From Colwellia psychrerythraea (GTDB lineage: Bacteria; Pseudomonadota; Gammaproteobacteria; Enterobacterales; Alteromonadaceae): 64,000 bases of DNA. Made by a program: the position numbers and the translations under genes. The stretch covers positions 240,585 through 304,584 of the forward strand of contig NZ_JQEC01000021.1 of the NCBI RefSeq assembly GCF_000764185.1. The letters run 5' to 3'. Positions 44,248 to 53,232 of the stretch are shown in pieces; position 1 is the first letter of the stretch; every line of letters begins with the position of its first letter. Under the pieces are notes generated by a model. The model searched no databases. It was not told the DNA's origin and saw only the letters and a program-made list of their open reading frames with translations.

Positions 44248-44542
44248 AGATATATAAACTAATAAATCAGTCCACATAAGTTGGCTGTGTTTCATTACTA
44301 ACTTTTGAAAAACTCGCTAAATCGAACCTTTATGTCATAGCGTACGGATTGACAAGCGCTAAGAAAGTCGAAACCAGGCATAAGCGATTTATAAAAGATA
44401 TAAACATGCTTGCCCGCCAAATAAAACCAACTTAGGTTTCCAAAAGATCATAAGACATAACAATACATTTAAACGGAACAAAACAGTGGGATTGCTGACC
44501 TAATCAATGCCAAGATAAGGTCAGCTCCCCTATTCAACGATG
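44248..44542 (+). other. Terminal, degraded end of the cassette array
   Basis: No gene is seen. A left attC arm, ACATAAC followed by AATACATTTAAACGGAAC and AAAACAGT, lies at 44455-44487. No right half follows; the sequence instead continues into chromosomal DNA before the convergent methyltransferase gene. It marks the right boundary of the integron. Confidence 0.6.
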
Positions 44543-44598
44543 TAAAATCTGCGATGAGTTACTGCAATAGGTTTCATCTACCTCGTTAAATGGCCAAG

Positions 44599-45543
44599 TT
44601 ATCCTGAAATACAGGTTTTAGCGCCCTTTCGAAGAAATGCGATATTTAAAAAACCATATGGCTGCACACTTTCACCATTAGGCTTGGTTAAATATTGTTG
44701 TTCGATTTGTTCTGGTGTCATTAAATCTGTTAAATCAAAGCCTAATTCTTGCATTGTATTCATTAAATCTTCTTGATGAATACCATAAGTAGCAGGTTCG
44801 CCCATTTTTTTTAATGAGGACTTAAAGGCTTCACTACCCCGGTAAATACCCCCGGTAAAGATATCAGCATAGGCATAGTCAAAAATAACTTGGCTAGTTT
44901 CTGGGAATAAGGAAATAACTGACAATAAATTTTTAAACGCATCTTCTTGCAAGAAATATGAGACACCATCAATGATAAATAAAGTTTTTTTGTTTTTATC
45001 AATGCCTTGGCTAACCAGCCAATCAAGGTCAAAATGATCTTTGCCATTAAAATCGGCTCCGCAGTAATGAACCGAGTTTAAACTACTTACATCATTCTCA
45101 TGCTGAGTTGACGCTGTGCCTTTTTCTGTAGCTAAATTTTTCATCGCTGCACGTTTACGGGCAATCATTTCAGGATGATCTATTTCAAAGCACTGGATAT
45201 GAGCCAATTGATGATGAAAACGATATGCTCGAGTATCATAACCCGCGCCCAATATTATCAGCTGTTCAGGTTTTTCATCGCCATCAAGCGCCCGCAACAA
45301 CATATCGTCTATCGCTCTTGATTTAGCCATAATATATGGCATACCGCCAGGTAGCTTTATCGAATATATTGCTAGAATTAAAGACCGAAAAAATGAAAAA
45401 GATAATATAAAAGCCATAAATTTCGACAAAAAAACTTCGGCCATGTAATCTTCTGTACGCATTGTTATGCCATTTTCTTTATAACCCAGGGTTCGTATTA
45501 ACGCCATGCTTTCAGCTGACGACGTTTTAGAAAATTTATTCAT
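44599..45543 (-). CDS. Class I SAM methyltransferase (leucine carboxyl methyltransferase-like)
   Basis: From ATG 45543 the product has 314 residues (a TTG at 45585 would add 14 but begins at the edge of a hairpin). The SAM-binding core is LIILGAGYDTRAYRFH, then CFEIDHPEMIARKRAAM, with the post-core LFIIDGVSYFLQEDAF. This is the family of putative SAM-dependent methyltransferases related to leucine carboxyl methyltransferase and polyketide O-methyltransferases. Substrate unknown. It is the first gene right of the integron and is oriented toward it. It could belong to the AMP-ligase/oxygenase/SDR cluster further upstream. Confidence 0.82.
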   Translation of the reverse strand: MNKFSKTSSAESMALIRTLGYKENGITMRTEDYMAEVFLSKFMAFILSFSFFRSLILAIYSIKLPGGMPYIMAKSRAIDDMLLRALDGDEKPEQLIILGAGYDTRAYRFHHQLAHIQCFEIDHPEMIARKRAAMKNLATEKGTASTQHENDVSSLNSVHYCGADFNGKDHFDLDWLVSQGIDKNKKTLFIIDGVSYFLQEDAFKNLLSVISLFPETSQVIFDYAYADIFTGGIYRGSEAFKSSLKKMGEPATYGIHQEDLMNTMQELGFDLTDLMTPEQIEQQYLTKPNGESVQPYGFLNIAFLRKGAKTCISG

Positions 45544-45586
45544 ATTAAGCGCTCTATTTGCATTGATAGTAGGTATTAAATACAAT

Positions 45587-45619
45587 AAAGCCTTAAGCTT
45601 AAACCAAGCTTAAGGCTTT
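45587..45619 (-). terminator. Perfect 14-bp stem-loop upstream of the methyltransferase
   Basis: AAAGCCTTAAGCTT (45587-45600) and AAGCTTAAGGCTTT (45606-45619) around AAACC. On the minus strand the stem is followed by ATTGTATTTAA. It most likely terminates the response-regulator/kinase operon, yet it lies only 43 nt before the methyltransferase ATG, so it might instead act as an attenuator. Confidence 0.65.
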
Positions 45620-45774
45620 AAAAATAGTATCAAATGTGTAAAATAAATAGTCAATTTGAAAAGTATTCAGGCGCCAATGCAAAGTTAATTGCATTATGAA
45701 TGTTAATCATTAGCAAACAACTGATTCAGATGTCTGCTCACAACTATTAACATAAAAAATAAGCTTTCATGCAA

Positions 45775-47148
45775 CTAAAAGTTAAATTCGACAACTAAAC
45801 CACCTGCATTAGCTGCATTTAACTGCCATTTTATTTGATGGATATCAGCTATGCGATTGACTATCGCCAACCCCAACCCTGACCCTTCTCCAGTGGCACC
45901 TGGCGCTCTATAAAAACGGTCTTTAACTCGCTCTCTTAACGCAGAGGCAATTCCTGGTCCTGAGTCTTCCACTGTAATTTGTTTTTGTGCACAATTAAGT
46001 GTGATGGTAATGCTAGAATTTTCTGGACTGTATTTAATTGCGTTAGTCACTACATTACATAACATATTATAAATTAGTGCTCGATTCCCCCTAATAGGTA
46101 AAGCCTCATTATTGTCATTAGAGACGATATAAACTAATGATTGCTCTTTTTGTTCCGCTAAATGCTTAAAATCAGCAGCCACTTGTTCTACTGTTTTTAT
46201 GATATCTACATCAGTAAAGTCATCTGCGATTAATTGTGTGTCAGCACGACTTAACGATAATAATTGCGACACTAGATGAGATAAGCGGTTAATACTTCTT
46301 TTGATATTTATAATAGAGGCATCTAGGGTGATATCATTATTGTCTTCTAAAATATTTTCAGTATGTATCATCAACGCAGCTAATGGTGTTCTTAATTCAT
46401 GTGCCGCATCGGATGAAAAGCGTCTTTCGCGATCATACTGCTCACTCAAATTATCAAATAGTGTGTTCACTGCACTGATTAAGCCTGAGACTTCTTCTGG
46501 TTCGGTTTTATAAGACAGCTTCTCTAAACTGCTATAATTTTTTTCTTGTACATCATTGGCAATCACTTCAAGGGGTTTAAGCCCTTTACGGATCACTAAA
46601 CTAACAATCAAGACAAAAAAGGGCGTCAGTAGAAATAAAGGGATGGCATGATCAAGTGCTATATGGTGAATTAATTCGTCGCGAATATCCATTCGCTCAC
46701 CTACCACTAAATGCCAATCATCTACTTTAGAATAAAGTATAAAAATACGCCATTCATACTGACCAAGCTCGATGTAAGTATAACCTCGCTCTAAATCAGA
46801 CTCAGGGTGATCTGGTGCACTCGCTGATCGTAAAATTAAACCAGTATCATCAATTACTTGGAATGAAATTTTCTTTTCATAGTCATGCTGAATTGAATGC
46901 GGATCCTTTTCTTTGTTCAGTAACGCCTCTAACATTGAGCCATGATGTTTTTCAATACCATCCCGCCCGATCATGCCATGTAAAACACGGGCTGATTGCG
47001 CCAAACTGGCATCAAATAATTCTTCAACCTCTTTAGCGGTATCATAATACACCCAAGCAGCAGGAATAATGGTCATAGCTAACGTCCATGCTACAACATG
47101 TAAGGTTAAATATCGGCGAATTGAATAACGTTTTGTTTTATTTTTCAT
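45775..47148 (-). CDS. Sensor histidine kinase (QseC/PmrB-like)
   Basis: The 457-residue protein has a TM helix (residues 15-35), a periplasmic 2CSK-type sensor (about 36-165), a second TM (168-187), and a HisKA domain with His250 in RRFSSDAAHELRTPLAAL. The HATPase domain has LIYNMLCNVVTNAIKYSP, DSGPGI and GEGSGLGLAIVNRIADIH. The gene overlaps the upstream response-regulator gene by 11 nt, a standard coupled pair. The ligand is unknown. Position just downstream of an AMP-ligase/oxygenase/SDR cluster suggests it senses the product or envelope effect of that pathway. Confidence 0.9.
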   Translation of the reverse strand: MKNKTKRYSIRRYLTLHVVAWTLAMTIIPAAWVYYDTAKEVEELFDASLAQSARVLHGMIGRDGIEKHHGSMLEALLNKEKDPHSIQHDYEKKISFQVIDDTGLILRSASAPDHPESDLERGYTYIELGQYEWRIFILYSKVDDWHLVVGERMDIRDELIHHIALDHAIPLFLLTPFFVLIVSLVIRKGLKPLEVIANDVQEKNYSSLEKLSYKTEPEEVSGLISAVNTLFDNLSEQYDRERRFSSDAAHELRTPLAALMIHTENILEDNNDITLDASIINIKRSINRLSHLVSQLLSLSRADTQLIADDFTDVDIIKTVEQVAADFKHLAEQKEQSLVYIVSNDNNEALPIRGNRALIYNMLCNVVTNAIKYSPENSSITITLNCAQKQITVEDSGPGIASALRERVKDRFYRAPGATGEGSGLGLAIVNRIADIHQIKWQLNAANAGGLVVEFNF

Positions 47149-47803
47149 GGCTCTCTAATTTATAGCCAACACCACGAATCGTTTTGATGATGCTGCTATA
47201 CAATTTCTTACGTAAATGATGTACATGCACTTCGATACTGTTACTTTCCACCTCAATATCCCAGCCGTAAACCACATCCTCTAACTTCGCTTTACTCATC
47301 ACCCTATTAGGATTATTCAAAAACTCGACTAACAGAGTTGTTTCTCGTCGGCTAAGATCAATGAGCTTATTATCTAAAGTCACTTCTAATGACGCTGGAT
47401 TATAAGTAATTCTACCGTGTTCAATAACTGGCTCTACATGGCCGTGACGGCGTCGACCTAATGCTCTTAATCGGGCTTTTAATTCACTTAACTCAAAAGG
47501 TTTAATTAAATAATCGTCCGCACCTGAGTCTAATCCAGTAATTTTATCTTCAACTGCGTCACGCGCGGTTAAAATAAGAATAGGTATATCTACCCCCGAC
47601 TTTCTCACGCCAGTAAGTATCTCTATACCATCAATATCAGGCAAACCAAGGTCAAGGATCACCAGCTCAAACGCTTCGGTTGATAGCGCTTGTTTTGCTT
47701 GCAAGCCACTTTTTAACCAATCGGTTTGGTAGCCTTCTCGGTCAAGTGCTGTTTTTATACCCTCACCAAGTAATTCGTCATCTTCTACTAATAAAATTCG
47801 CAT
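47138..47803 (-). CDS. OmpR-family response regulator (QseB/PmrA-like)
   Basis: The 221-residue protein has a receiver domain with Asp51 in LVILDLGLPDIDG and acidic Glu7/Asp8/Asp9, the LIKPFELSELKARL Lys, and a winged-helix C-terminal domain (IDLSRRETTLLVEFLNNPNRVMSK, NSIEVHVHHLRKKLYSS). It pairs with the overlapping downstream kinase. It is 105 nt from the SDR gene on the same strand, so possibly in one operon with it. Confidence 0.9.
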   Translation of the reverse strand: MRILLVEDDELLGEGIKTALDREGYQTDWLKSGLQAKQALSTEAFELVILDLGLPDIDGIEILTGVRKSGVDIPILILTARDAVEDKITGLDSGADDYLIKPFELSELKARLRALGRRRHGHVEPVIEHGRITYNPASLEVTLDNKLIDLSRRETTLLVEFLNNPNRVMSKAKLEDVVYGWDIEVESNSIEVHVHHLRKKLYSSIIKTIRGVGYKLESHEK

Positions 47804-47908
47804 GCTTTATTCAATGTAGTTAACTTAAAGCACTACGCTAAACCATTTAGCGACTGACATCAATTACCTTAAGTTACTAATATAAATGACTAATAGAAGA
47901 TTTAGCCA

Positions 47909-48757
47909 TTATCGTAACGATACCCTAGCAAATGTTTTAATAATGGGCAGTTGTTTGACGATTGAATTACCAACAATGGCAGGAAATAAGGCATTAAGGC
48001 GAACGAAGATATTTTCAGGCCAGCCTATATAACGTTCAGTCTTATTTTGTTTAATTAACGATAGTAACTCCTTAGCAACAACCTCGGGTAAATCAGTGTG
48101 AGTATTAAGTGCATCGTTTAATTGTTCAATATTCTCACTAATTAGACTTGTGTTAGTCGCTCGGGGCGCTAGGTATTTAACTGAGACATCGGTATCGGCT
48201 AATTCTCTAGACAAGGTTTCACTAAAGCCTCGTAAAGCAAATTTACTGGCACAGTATGCTGAATATCCAGGGTAGCCAATGCTGCCAAAGGTCGAACCAA
48301 TATTGATTATTTGCGCACACGGTTGCTTTAATAAAATAGGTAACAATGCTTGTGTCAATTGAATAGGCGCGATGGCATTTGTTGAAATAATACGATTGAC
48401 TTCACTTTCCGAAGTCTGCTCAAGCAAAGAAAGTTGGTTGATACCTGCATTATTGATAAGTAAGTTAATCTCAAAGGGAAGTGTTGTTAAGTATTCGATC
48501 AAATGTGCACGTTGCTTAGCCTCAACCAAATCAACTACAAAAACTTTAACCGTGTTAATTACACCATTTTTTATACTTTTATCTGATGCGAGAAGTTCGT
48601 CTTTAAGTTGTTGCAATTTAGTCTTGTCTCGGCCAATTAATACCAAATTAGCACCCTTTTTTAAAAGTAACTTACTAAATGCCACTCCCATACCACCCGT
48701 GGCTCCGGTCAATAAAACATTAGTATTCTTCATTTCTGCCGATGTTTGATTTGTCAT
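47909..48757 (-). CDS. Short-chain dehydrogenase/reductase
   Basis: The 282-residue SDR has the cofactor motif LLTGATGGMGVAFSK, LLINNAGINQLS, catalytic Ser in INIGSTFGS, and YCASKFALRGF with the Tyr-x3-Lys pair. The C-terminal region (ENIFVRLNALFPAIVGNSIVKQ) is hydrophobic, as in SDRs acting on long-chain lipids. It has AAGG 8 nt upstream of its ATG. Gene order AMP ligase, Fe/2OG oxygenase, SDR on one strand suggests it reduces a keto or aldehyde group on an activated acyl chain. Confidence 0.87.
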   Translation of the reverse strand: MTNQTSAEMKNTNVLLTGATGGMGVAFSKLLLKKGANLVLIGRDKTKLQQLKDELLASDKSIKNGVINTVKVFVVDLVEAKQRAHLIEYLTTLPFEINLLINNAGINQLSLLEQTSESEVNRIISTNAIAPIQLTQALLPILLKQPCAQIINIGSTFGSIGYPGYSAYCASKFALRGFSETLSRELADTDVSVKYLAPRATNTSLISENIEQLNDALNTHTDLPEVVAKELLSLIKQNKTERYIGWPENIFVRLNALFPAIVGNSIVKQLPIIKTFARVSLR

Positions 48758-48874
48758 GTGAATAACCTTTTTTATAATTTGTGTTAGTGCTTAAATATCA
48801 ACTAAAAGCTTATCTAGTCATTAGTAGCTGCTTGCTATGTTTTCGTTAGATGTTCGTTAGGTATTAGCTTCGTA

Positions 48875-49777
48875 TTAAGAGCCCATTGCGATATATAATT
48901 GCCGGTCAGCAAGCTCACCCGTTATCGCTCTACGACCGTGCAATACACGTTTATTATCAATAAGTACTACATCACCATCCTGCCAATTAACTTCATGAGT
49001 GCATTTTTCAGCTAAATCGATGGTTTGCTTTATTATCAAGTCACTTACTGGGGTACTATCAGCAAAAGTGTAAGTCGGTTTTTTATAGTTAAATGATGGG
49101 CCTAGTATGGCATTGGCAAAAGCCAATTCATTCGACTGCCCTGCACTTTCATTCAATAAACAAGGCTGAATATCTAATTCATAATCCAAGCTGCCATCAC
49201 TATTGATTGACCCGCGTTGGTTTGGATTTACTGCAATAAAGTCTGCTAAATGTTTTTCCTTAACATCACTGGCTGTACTTACGTTTGGGTGTTGGTCTAC
49301 AACATATTTACGCCATAAGTGTTCAGGTAATGTCCTCGATACCGTTACCTTTTGACGCCATTTTTCTTGTAACTCAATAGGCATATTTTTATATAATTCT
49401 CTGCCATCACATACTGTGGTCTGTGAACCCGACTTGGCACTTTTAGCACTATAGAAAGCAACATATTCTGGCGGGAGTGGTGTATTACCATTTTCTATAT
49501 GCAGACCAACAGATTCTTTGCCCGCATTAACTTTTTGACTGCTTTTATCGGCAAACTCCCGGGCGGGATCAAAGGTTAGTTGCTGACAAAATTGCTGTAG
49601 CAATGCACTAAATTCATTTAAATTCGTATTAAAACCTCGTAGTAGTACCCAACCATTTTTCAATATATGTTGCTTAGCCAAGGTAATGGTTTTTTCACCC
49701 GTTAAGCTATTTTGATCGGCATCTGTTAGCTTATTTACTAGTGCACTGTTTTGTGTTGCTGTAATAATATTGTTCAT
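48875..49777 (-). CDS. TauD/TfdA-family Fe(II)/2-oxoglutarate oxygenase
   Basis: I start at ATG 49777 (300 aa), preceded by AAGGA 6 nt away; a longer frame from 49807 has no such site. The iron ligands appear as His-x-Glu in VGLHIENGNTPLPPEYVAFY and the distal His in VLIDNKRVLHGRRAI, where Arg would bind 2-oxoglutarate. These enzymes hydroxylate or desaturate a substrate while oxidising 2-oxoglutarate. It lies 50 nt after the AMP-ligase gene and 117 nt before the SDR gene on the same strand. Confidence 0.86.
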   Translation of the reverse strand: MNNIITATQNSALVNKLTDADQNSLTGEKTITLAKQHILKNGWVLLRGFNTNLNEFSALLQQFCQQLTFDPAREFADKSSQKVNAGKESVGLHIENGNTPLPPEYVAFYSAKSAKSGSQTTVCDGRELYKNMPIELQEKWRQKVTVSRTLPEHLWRKYVVDQHPNVSTASDVKEKHLADFIAVNPNQRGSINSDGSLDYELDIQPCLLNESAGQSNELAFANAILGPSFNYKKPTYTFADSTPVSDLIIKQTIDLAEKCTHEVNWQDGDVVLIDNKRVLHGRRAITGELADRQLYIAMGS

Positions 49778-49827
49778 GGTTATTCCTTTATAAAATGTCG
49801 TATACATCAGTTATATCTAAAGGCCAA

Positions 49828-51378
49828 CTAGGTGTAGATATCATCAAGTTTTTCTTGATAAAGCTTTGCAATGTTTAGCCTTTTCAACCGTCCATTATGG
49901 GTGAGTAAATTGTTGTTAGGTGTAAAGGGCTGTTCAGCTAGGATCCATTGCTGAACCTGCGCATAATCAGGTAAGAATTCATTACATTCTTTAATAGCTG
50001 CTTCTATTTGCACAGTGTCCTGACAAGTAGAGAAAACAACCGCTGACAATGAAGGCCGCGCTTCGCCAAAAACAGCGATTTGCGCTATTACGGGTGCTGA
50101 AGATAAACTCGCTTCAACCCACTCAGGTGAAATATTTCGTCCAAAACTGCTGATGATTTTGTTATTTTTTCTGCCCGATACAAAGATATAACCGTCTTCA
50201 TCGATGTAACCTAAGTCGCCAGTGTAAATTCGTGGCAACGTTTGCTCTAATTCACCTAGATAACCGAGCATGGTCTGACCTTCAATTATAATTTCTCCGT
50301 CTTCACTAATCACAACACACACGTGCGGCAACGGTTTTCCAACACTGCCAATTTTTTGTTGTTGTGGTAAGTTCAAGCTCACTACCGAGCCACATTCTGA
50401 TAAGCCATAACCTTCAAAAACGGGTAAACCTAAGCTGTTAGCTTGCTTTATAACCTGTTTAGATGATTTGCCACCACCGACTGCAATAAACTGCAAATTT
50501 GAGCATTGTTTTCTTGGATATTGTTTGCTTATAGATTGCTTTATTGAATGTTGTTTTAATTCGATTTCATCAAAGCTATTCACTAAAAGCGTTAACATTT
50601 GCGGTAATATAATAATGCTACCCACTTGATAGAAATCTATCTTTGCCAGTAATTTACTAATATCAAATTCCGCATTAGACATAAAACCTAAAGCTGCTAA
50701 TGGCTCGGTGATAACCACTCCGCCATGCATTAAACAAACATACACGCCAGCAACATTCTCGAGTAATGTTGCTAAGGGCAATACACATAAATGATTACAA
50801 GATGGCATTAATTTCATCGAAGTTTCGATGCCCTCACATACAGCGCCAATATTTTGAGCTGACAGACATACACCTTTTGGCTCTCCTGTAGAACCCGAGG
50901 TATAGGTTATTTTTATACTGTTCGCTAAATCATGCTTTTTGTCAGTAAACTCTTTAGTAACGATGCGAAGCATTAGGGTATTTTCAAGCGGTAAAATAGT
51001 TTCAGTGTTGTCGAGTTTTAATAATTGATTACTTTGTAAGATATTCTTCATCAACGACAAGGTAATAATGGCCTCAACACCAGCCGAAGTCACTAAATGC
51101 CCTACTTGTGATTTTGTGAAGAACATGGGAATAGGCACTAAGGTAATGCCCAGTTTTGCTGCTGCTAAATCACAAATAATCCATTGTGAGCTGTTATCCA
51201 AAAATAAACCGATGCATTTAACCGTTTCTTTCTCTAAAAAAGCTGCTGTACTAGTGATATTGTCGAGCAACTCTTGGTTGCTAAGTATGGTTTGTGTGTT
51301 GCCATCACTAGATATTAACGCTTTTTTTTCAGGATAATTTCTTGCACGACTTTCTAATGCTGTGAATAGTTTTTCCAT
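49828..51378 (-). CDS. AMP-dependent synthetase/ligase (acyl-CoA synthetase-like)
   Basis: The 516-residue enzyme has ANL-family motifs: A3 IKITYTSGSTGEPKG, A5 EGYGLSECGSV, A7/A8 YTGDLGYIDEDGYIFVSGRKNNKI, and a C-terminal lid with a potential catalytic Lys in NGRLKRLN. It should activate a carboxylic acid, probably a fatty acid, as acyl-AMP for transfer. It heads a minus-strand series with an oxygenase and an SDR. The target acceptor is unknown; a thermostable-hemolysin-family acyltransferase-like protein at 19.4 kb is one candidate partner. Confidence 0.88.
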   Translation of the reverse strand: MEKLFTALESRARNYPEKKALISSDGNTQTILSNQELLDNITSTAAFLEKETVKCIGLFLDNSSQWIICDLAAAKLGITLVPIPMFFTKSQVGHLVTSAGVEAIITLSLMKNILQSNQLLKLDNTETILPLENTLMLRIVTKEFTDKKHDLANSIKITYTSGSTGEPKGVCLSAQNIGAVCEGIETSMKLMPSCNHLCVLPLATLLENVAGVYVCLMHGGVVITEPLAALGFMSNAEFDISKLLAKIDFYQVGSIIILPQMLTLLVNSFDEIELKQHSIKQSISKQYPRKQCSNLQFIAVGGGKSSKQVIKQANSLGLPVFEGYGLSECGSVVSLNLPQQQKIGSVGKPLPHVCVVISEDGEIIIEGQTMLGYLGELEQTLPRIYTGDLGYIDEDGYIFVSGRKNNKIISSFGRNISPEWVEASLSSAPVIAQIAVFGEARPSLSAVVFSTCQDTVQIEAAIKECNEFLPDYAQVQQWILAEQPFTPNNNLLTHNGRLKRLNIAKLYQEKLDDIYT

Positions 51379-51655
51379 GTTTCACCCTTTTAATTAATCA
51401 ATGCTGATTTGTTAAAAACGATTATTACTGTTGAAACTTAACTAAACCTTAAGCATTGAATTTAGATGATTTCCGCGTGCTCTTTAATAAACTCATTTAG
51501 CAAAAGTGCTATTAACAGCAAAAGTAACGACATGTCATTCACTTTGATTTTTTATAATAAATTCATCTTATATTTGTACTACAACTAATAAAAATACAAA
51601 TATTGAAAACAAAAAAGCAGCCATTTAAGGCTACTTTTTTAATAAGCAAATGATT

Positions 51656-52393
51656 TTAAAAGTTTATTGGTGATGTAAGGCTAAACTCGAGTAAAGTACC
51701 AGACGGGATATTAACTGAGCTACCGCCGGTTAAAAGTGAAACACCTAAACCCGCCTTGACCATGTTGCCAGCACCTTCAGAGCCATTGGCTAAACCGCCT
51801 ATTGCCGCAAATCTTGCCGTTCTAGCAACAGTGTCTTTCGTTGTACTCTCACTCACAGCTTTAATATCACTGGCGCTAAATGGCACTAATTGATCATTAA
51901 TCAACATTGCCGTAAATTTAATGCTCATGTTTGACTTCCCTATCAATCTGGAAGATTTCTTAGACTCACTGATAACACCATAAACGATAGTTCGTCTTGG
52001 AATTATAATTTCATTATCTATGACGATTGCCGCCTCTAATCTGGCAGTAAATTTGTAACCTGCAGGGTGTTTTGATGAGTTAACTGTTGAGGTCATTTTT
52101 ACCAGCAGAGGGGTCGATGTAGGGATTACTACACCAACAAGACTATTAGCTGTTGTTGGTGTGGTAATCCCTACTGGCTTTTCAACCGTTTGCTGATCGA
52201 AAGTTATGCTTTTTATTTTTGTACGTTCGAGTTTTATTTTTTGGCCTCCAAGTTCAAATAGTGCAGATTTGTTGTCTATAGAAACAACTTTACCTGTTAA
52301 CTTTTGATCATCCATTAGCACTATTGTATCGGCTAAAGCACTTGTTGATAGTAGAGCCGTTAAGCAAACGATAACTAAATTTTGTAATTTCAT
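51656..52393 (-). CDS. Exported hypothetical protein with VirB10/TrbI-like beta domain
   Basis: A signal peptide (MKLQNLVIVCLTALLSTSALA) is followed by a small SH3-like strand set (TIVLMDDQKLTGKVVSID) and then a segment resembling the C-terminal barrel of VirB10/TrbI proteins: GVVIPTSTPLLVKMTSTVNSSKHPAGYKFTARLEAAIVIDNEIIIPRRTIVYGVI, ending with IPSGTLLEFSL. It is far from any secretion genes and has no TM anchor, so it is not a secretion-channel subunit here. Function unknown. It probably lies in the periplasm or outer membrane. Confidence 0.6.
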   Translation of the reverse strand: MKLQNLVIVCLTALLSTSALADTIVLMDDQKLTGKVVSIDNKSALFELGGQKIKLERTKIKSITFDQQTVEKPVGITTPTTANSLVGVVIPTSTPLLVKMTSTVNSSKHPAGYKFTARLEAAIVIDNEIIIPRRTIVYGVISESKKSSRLIGKSNMSIKFTAMLINDQLVPFSASDIKAVSESTTKDTVARTARFAAIGGLANGSEGAGNMVKAGLGVSLLTGGSSVNIPSGTLLEFSLTSPINF

Positions 52394-52480
52394 TGTTGAC
52401 CCTTAAAAGGTTTAAGTTTTTATAATACTGCTAGGTTAAATAGTCGTGAACTATGCTTACTAATTTTCCCGCTAGTTTTC

Positions 52481-53032
52481 TTAAGTTTGTATGTCAGCAA
52501 ACATGGTATTGACTAACTCTGTGACCGCCTGCTCTCTTTGTTCACGCGTTTTATAGTGTTTAATTGGTTTTACCAGTGTGCTGCGCCAAACTGTTTCTTT
52601 GGTTTTATTGTCAATAATATCGATAACAAACGTACCTTCAGTATAATTTTTTGTGCTTATATTACTTGCGCCGTAACTGTAACCATATGCATGTCCATAC
52701 CTTGAACTGTAACCGTAAGAAGGACTGTGGCCTGAACTTCTAATTTTCATTTTGTCTTTGGTCACCACAAAGTAACTAATTAATACGTCGGCATTTTCTT
52801 CATCAGTTGCAATGAGCCCTTGCACATTAAATTCATTATCAATGGCATCATTTAAGCGATTTCTATCAATGTCACTAATCATGGGGTTTTTATGTTTCGC
52901 ATCTCCAGTAACAAAATAAGATTGTATGGTCTGAAAATCGTATTCTTCATCACGGTCTGTATTTGCGGTATAGGTTGTTGTACAGCCCGATAAGACTAAT
53001 AAAAATAAAGGAATAAGGATGATTTTATTCAT
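52481..53032 (-). CDS. DUF4136-family lipoprotein
   Basis: The signal MNKIILIPLFLLVLSGC has a good lipobox. The DUF4136 domain follows: YDFQTIQSYFVTGDAK, RNRLNDAIDNEFNVQGL, ADVLISYFVVTKDKMKI and TFVIDIIDNKTKETVWRSTLVKPI. A Gly/Tyr/Ser-rich loop sits in the middle (SPSYGYSSRYGHAYGYSYG). These outer-membrane lipoproteins are widespread in Proteobacteria and uncharacterised. It is 87 nt upstream of the previous exported-protein gene on the same strand. Confidence 0.85.
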   Translation of the reverse strand: MNKIILIPLFLLVLSGCTTTYTANTDRDEEYDFQTIQSYFVTGDAKHKNPMISDIDRNRLNDAIDNEFNVQGLIATDEENADVLISYFVVTKDKMKIRSSGHSPSYGYSSRYGHAYGYSYGASNISTKNYTEGTFVIDIIDNKTKETVWRSTLVKPIKHYKTREQREQAVTELVNTMFADIQT

Positions 53033-53232
53033 GTGATCTCCGATAGTTATTGGGTTATTTCGATTGATGGAATTATTGTAGATTTACTGTAGTATGAATA
53101 CCAATGACATATATTCATTAACAACATAACTCAAAGTAATATTACGCGGCATTATATGGGTCAGATCTACGTGAAGCAGATTTATATGGAACACAGTTTT
53201 ACGGTCAAAATTCAAAACAGGAAAAAGAACTA

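Noticed and set aside
23247..44490. Regularly spaced repeats considered as a CRISPR array
   Set aside because: Repeats are about 100 nt, imperfect palindromes with conserved ends (TAAC...GTTRNNY) and are separated by whole genes; they are attC sites.
51656..52393. VirB10/TrbI secretion subunit
   Set aside because: Only a distant similarity in the beta domain; there is no TM anchor and no other type IV secretion gene in the window.
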